This document shows, one piece after another, positions 61,081 to 64,000 of a DNA stretch of 64,000 bases. Source of the stretch: DATAWK01 sp036267255 (GTDB taxonomy: Bacteria > Acidobacteriota > Terriglobia > Terriglobales > Acidobacteriaceae); assembly GCA_036267255.1 (NCBI GenBank), contig DATAWK010000041.1, positions 310,001-374,000 of the forward strand, read 5' to 3'. Under the pieces are notes generated by a model. The model searched no databases, was not told the DNA's origin, and worked only from the letters and a program-made list of their open reading frames with translations. Position numbers and translations under genes: made by a program. Position 1 is the stretch's first letter. Each line of letters starts with the position of its first letter.

Positions 61081-62721
61081 TTATCCGATATCTTCATTCC
61101 AGTTTTCAAGATATTTCTTCATCTCAGCCATGAACTTGCCGCCCTCCGCACCGTCAATGATGCGATGATCAAAGCCCAGCGTCAGACGAATGATATTACG
61201 GATGGCAATCGTGTCATTGCCTTCCGCATCCGTTAGCACTGTTGGCTCCTTGAACAAACCACCTACTCCTAGAATTGCTGTTTCCGGCTGATTGATGACG
61301 GGCGTGCCAAACTGCTCTCCAAAAATTCCAGGATTGGTAATGGTGAAGGTGCCACCGGATGCTTCATCGGGCTTCAGCTTTTTGCCGCGCGCACGCTCTG
61401 CCAGATCGGCAATGGCGCGTGCCATGCCTAGGAAGCTGCGCTCCTCCGCCTGCTTGATAACGGGAACGATCAATCCCCAATCCAGCGCGACCGCTATACC
61501 AATATTGATGTTCTGGTGATAGCGGATGGCATCTCCTTCCATCGAGGCATTGATGATCGGCATCTTGCGCAGGCAATGGACTGCAGCACGCGCGATGAAC
61601 GGCATGTATGTAAGCTTGACGTCGTTGCGCTGCTCGTACTTCGATTTTTCACGTTCGCGGATGCGCACGATGCGCGTCATATCGACCTTGAAAACCGTGT
61701 GGACATGCGCGCTGGTGTGCTTGGATTCAACCATGCGCTTGGCAATGATGGCGCGCATTTTGGATAGCGGAACCAGCTCCCCTGGCAGCGGTGTACCGGC
61801 AGGAGCGGCCGTTGCCGCTGGAACCTTGGGAGCCGCTGCGGAAGACGGGGCTGGAGCTGTCGATCCCTTGCCATGCTGGCTCAGAAAGCCGAGTGCATCT
61901 TCTTTCGTGATGCGTCCCGCAGCGCCAGTGCCGTTGATCTTCGCCAAATCAAGATTGTTGTCCTTGGCAATGCGGCGCACCAGCGGCGAAGAACGAATAC
62001 GTCCCGTTGCGCCAGCCGATGCTGTGGTTGACACCGGTGCTGTGCTTGCAGCCGTCGCGACTGATGCTGCAGGAGCAGACGTTGCTGCGGTGGGTGCTGG
62101 AGCAGAAGCAGGTGCAGCAGCAGTGGAACCACCAGCCGCGCCACCAATGACCGCGACGACGGTGTTGATCTGAACCGTGGTTCCCTCTGGCACTTTGATC
62201 TCTGTTAAGACACCCGCTGCTGGCGCCGGAATCTCTGCGTCTACCTTGTCCGTCGATATCTCGAACAAAGGCTCATCCCGCTGCACCGTGTCTCCGGCCT
62301 TCTTCAGCCACTTCGTAATCGTGCCCTCGAAAATTGACTCGCCCATCTGCGGCATCACTACATTGGTGCCGCTGCCGGTAGCCGATGCATTGGCTGCGGC
62401 TGCCGGAGTTGCTGCTGCCTTGGCTGCAGGTTCTGGTTTGCTGGCAGCAGGCGCAGTCGGTGCTGACGCAGCTACCTTTTCTCCCGCGCCACCAATAACT
62501 GCGACGACAGTGTTGATCTGAACCGTGGTTCCCTCTGGCACTTTGATCTCTGTCAAGACACCCGCTGCTGGCGCCGGAATCTCCGCGTCTACCTTGTCCG
62601 TCGATATCTCGAACAAAGGCTCATCCCGCTGCACCGTGTCTCCGGCCTTCTTCAGCCACTTCGTAATCGTGCCCTCGAAAATTGACTCGCCCATCTGCGG
62701 CATCACTACATCTGTTGGCAT
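61081..62721 (-). CDS. 2-oxoacid dehydrogenase E2 component (dihydrolipoyl acyltransferase), two lipoyl domains
   Basis: The ATG at 62721 has AAGGAA upstream; 546 residues. Two lipoyl domains (about 3-77 and 118-193), each with the lipoylated Lys in STDKVDAE, are joined by Ala/Pro-rich linkers. A subunit-binding domain (RSSPLVRRIAKDNNLDLAKI) and the catalytic domain follow, with the acyltransferase motif LGFDHRIIDGAEGG. It transfers acyl groups from E1 to CoA. The E1 beta gene is 63 bases upstream. Substrate (pyruvate or branched-chain acids) is open. Confidence 0.92.
   Translation of the reverse strand: MPTDVVMPQMGESIFEGTITKWLKKAGDTVQRDEPLFEISTDKVDAEIPAPAAGVLTEIKVPEGTTVQINTVVAVIGGAGEKVAASAPTAPAASKPEPAAKAAATPAAAANASATGSGTNVVMPQMGESIFEGTITKWLKKAGDTVQRDEPLFEISTDKVDAEIPAPAAGVLTEIKVPEGTTVQINTVVAVIGGAAGGSTAAAPASAPAPTAATSAPAASVATAASTAPVSTTASAGATGRIRSSPLVRRIAKDNNLDLAKINGTGAAGRITKEDALGFLSQHGKGSTAPAPSSAAAPKVPAATAAPAGTPLPGELVPLSKMRAIIAKRMVESKHTSAHVHTVFKVDMTRIVRIREREKSKYEQRNDVKLTYMPFIARAAVHCLRKMPIINASMEGDAIRYHQNINIGIAVALDWGLIVPVIKQAEERSFLGMARAIADLAERARGKKLKPDEASGGTFTITNPGIFGEQFGTPVINQPETAILGVGGLFKEPTVLTDAEGNDTIAIRNIIRLTLGFDHRIIDGAEGGKFMAEMKKYLENWNEDIG
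62137..62710 (-). repeat. 226-bp direct repeat encoding the two lipoyl domains
   Basis: Segments 62137-62362 and 62485-62710 are offset by 348 bases and differ at about five positions, all silent or nearly so. The identity is far higher than protein constraint needs, pointing to recent duplication or gene conversion. Confidence 0.85.
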
Positions 62722-62784
62722 GGATTTCCTTCCCGGTAACGTTCCTGTTGCAATCTCAATCGCAGCTGCCTGCATCCACTTCCG

Positions 62785-63759
62785 CTAATATTTGATCAGC
62801 CGCCGCGCTTCGCGAACCACATCTTCCACCTTGGGCAGAAAGGCTTTTTCCAATGGCGGTGAAAATGGTACCGGTGCATCCATGGAGGTAATGCGCACAA
62901 TTGGCGCATCCAGCGAATCAAATGCTTCTTCATTGATGATGGCAGCAATCTCGCCAGCTAGTCCACCGGTCTTCGTGTCTTCATGCAGAATAATTACGCG
63001 GTTGGTTTTTTCTACCGTCTTGCGAATGGCCTCGTTATCCAGCGGCAGCAACGTGCGAAGGTCGACAATCTCAATCTGGATTCCTTCCTTCGCCAGAATC
63101 TCGGCAGCCTCTTGCGCAACATACAACATGGCGCCGTAGGTGATGACAGAAAGGTCTTTCCCTTCGCGGTCCAAGCGTGCTTTGCCGATCTCAACGATGT
63201 AATCTTCTTCCGGCAGCTCTTCCTTCACGCGGCGATAAAGAAATTTGTGCTCAAAGAATAAGACTGGATTGTTGTCGCGGATGGCTGCCTTGATAAGCCC
63301 CTTGGCGTCGCGCGCCGTGGCTGGAGCAATGACCTTTAGGCCTGGCGTATGCACATAAAACATCTCTGGATTTTGCGAGTGAAACGGCCCACCACTGACG
63401 CCACCACCAGAAGGCCCCCGCAATACCAGCGGTGCTGGAGCACCCCAGCGATAATTTGACTTGGCCAAAACCTGCACGATCTGCGAGTGTGCCGAGCTAA
63501 TGAAGTCCATGAATTGAAATTCGCCTACTGGACGCAGGCCTGTGAGCGAGGCGCCATAAACAGCACTCGTAATGGCCATTTCGGAGATGGGGGTATCAAC
63601 CACGCGCTCCGTGCCAAAGCGATGCACAAAGCCCTCTGTCACCTTGAAGGCGCCGCCATACACGCCCACATCTTCGCCCATGACGAGCACGCTGCTGTCG
63701 CGCTCCATCTCTTCCCAAAGTCCCTGCCGGATTGCTTCCAGATATGTAACAGGTGCCAT
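62785..63759 (-). CDS. 2-oxoacid dehydrogenase E1 component, beta subunit
   Basis: 324 residues. VLVMGEDVGVYGGAFKVTEG holds the Glu that activates thiamine diphosphate; RVVDTPISEMAITSAVYGAS and GPSGGGVSGGPFHSQNPE are further signatures, and the C-terminal transketolase domain ends LPKVEDVVREARRLI. It forms the alpha2-beta2 E1 with the partial gene to the right. Confidence 0.94.
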   Translation of the reverse strand: MAPVTYLEAIRQGLWEEMERDSSVLVMGEDVGVYGGAFKVTEGFVHRFGTERVVDTPISEMAITSAVYGASLTGLRPVGEFQFMDFISSAHSQIVQVLAKSNYRWGAPAPLVLRGPSGGGVSGGPFHSQNPEMFYVHTPGLKVIAPATARDAKGLIKAAIRDNNPVLFFEHKFLYRRVKEELPEEDYIVEIGKARLDREGKDLSVITYGAMLYVAQEAAEILAKEGIQIEIVDLRTLLPLDNEAIRKTVEKTNRVIILHEDTKTGGLAGEIAAIINEEAFDSLDAPIVRITSMDAPVPFSPPLEKAFLPKVEDVVREARRLIKY

Positions 63760-63832
63760 CTAACTCATCCCTGCGATGTATTGCTTTTGTTGTTGTTAAT
63801 TTTCGTTACAGCCATATTTGTAACTGCAATGG

Positions 63833-64000
63833 TTACTTGTAGTGGCCAGGCGCGCTGGATTCTGTCAATTTTCGGCTCTCATTAGCGTTATGCACTTTCA
63901 CTGGTCCATACTTGAGCCCAATTTCCACGGCATTGTCGCAGTAGACATCTTTGCCGACTTCGGACGCATCCGGCATGGGTGATTCTTCCGCGTAGGTGCG
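63833..64000 (-). CDS. Probable 2-oxoacid dehydrogenase E1 alpha subunit, C-terminal end only
   Basis: 55 codons are open to the right edge and end at TAA (63835-63833). The sequence has TYAEESPMPDASEVGKDVYC, which resembles the C-terminal region of E1 alpha subunits, followed by a polar tail ending in PGHYK. Position directly upstream of E1 beta on the same strand supports the call. About 85 per cent of the gene lies outside the window. Confidence 0.7.
   Translation of the reverse strand, partial: RTYAEESPMPDASEVGKDVYCDNAVEIGLKYGPVKVHNANESRKLTESSAPGHYK

Noticed and set aside
61526..62173. Ala-rich open frame on the plus strand opposite the E2 gene
   Set aside because: It is the mirror of the Ala/Pro-rich linkers and catalytic domain of E2; no independent signals.
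1..64000. CRISPR arrays, rRNA, tRNA and insertion sequences
   Set aside because: No regularly spaced repeats, cloverleaf-like segments, rRNA-like segments or transposase reading frames were noticed.

Overview
The window reads as chromosome from a Gram-negative acidobacterium (Acidobacteriaceae/Terriglobales type). This is inferred from LptD, LpxC and TonB/ExbBD (outer membrane), the order tgt-yajC-secD-secF-tonB-exbB-exbD-exbD-TPR, a PadR regulator paired with a membrane protein, reaction-centre-type cytochrome c, and frequent TTG/GTG starts. No rRNA, tRNA, CRISPR array, IS element or integrase was seen.

Bases 1-40000 are ordinary chromosome. From left to right they hold: a cut acyltransferase; a PadR/membrane-protein pair; a biotin-dependent carboxylase alpha subunit split into two overlapping genes; a minus-strand group of oxidoreductase, peptidyl-prolyl isomerase lipoprotein and DsbA-like lipoprotein; lptD divergent from an RDD protein; a long minus-strand block for protein export and TonB energisation, ending at a perfect hairpin terminator; a frameshifted secreted protein; an ECF sigma factor with a probable membrane anti-sigma; a CADD-like enzyme; an MscS channel; folK-thioesterase-lpxC; an M20 peptidase; maf; cytochrome c; isoaspartyl peptidase; a multicopper oxidase; greA-phosphatidyltransferase; ruvX; mltG-lipoprotein; and a Gfo/Idh oxidoreductase.

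Bases 40.1-59.25 kb form a compact phage-particle gene cluster, all on the plus strand. It is preceded by a divergent CI-type regulator whose S24-like domain seems to lack the catalytic Ser/Lys. Order: small gene; structured non-coding stretch; zinc-ribbon protein; sigma-region-4-like protein; small alpha-helical protein; very large secreted fibre-like protein; terminase large subunit; HipA-like kinase and DUF3037 protein with their own terminator; portal; prohead protease; coiled-coil scaffold candidate; major capsid; connector and neck proteins; tail-tube-like protein; large tail/hub-like protein; small lysis-type genes; a C-terminal unknown. No integrase, replication gene or tape-measure gene is visible. 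The cluster is therefore either a decayed prophage or a domesticated, gene-transfer-agent-like or short-tailed particle carrying a kinase cargo module. This is the most interesting part of the window.

Bases 59.3-64 kb return to core metabolism: purE-purK (purE looks leaderless), then a convergent 2-oxoacid dehydrogenase group (E2 with two nearly identical lipoyl domains, E1 beta, and the C-terminus of a probable E1 alpha) reading off the right edge.
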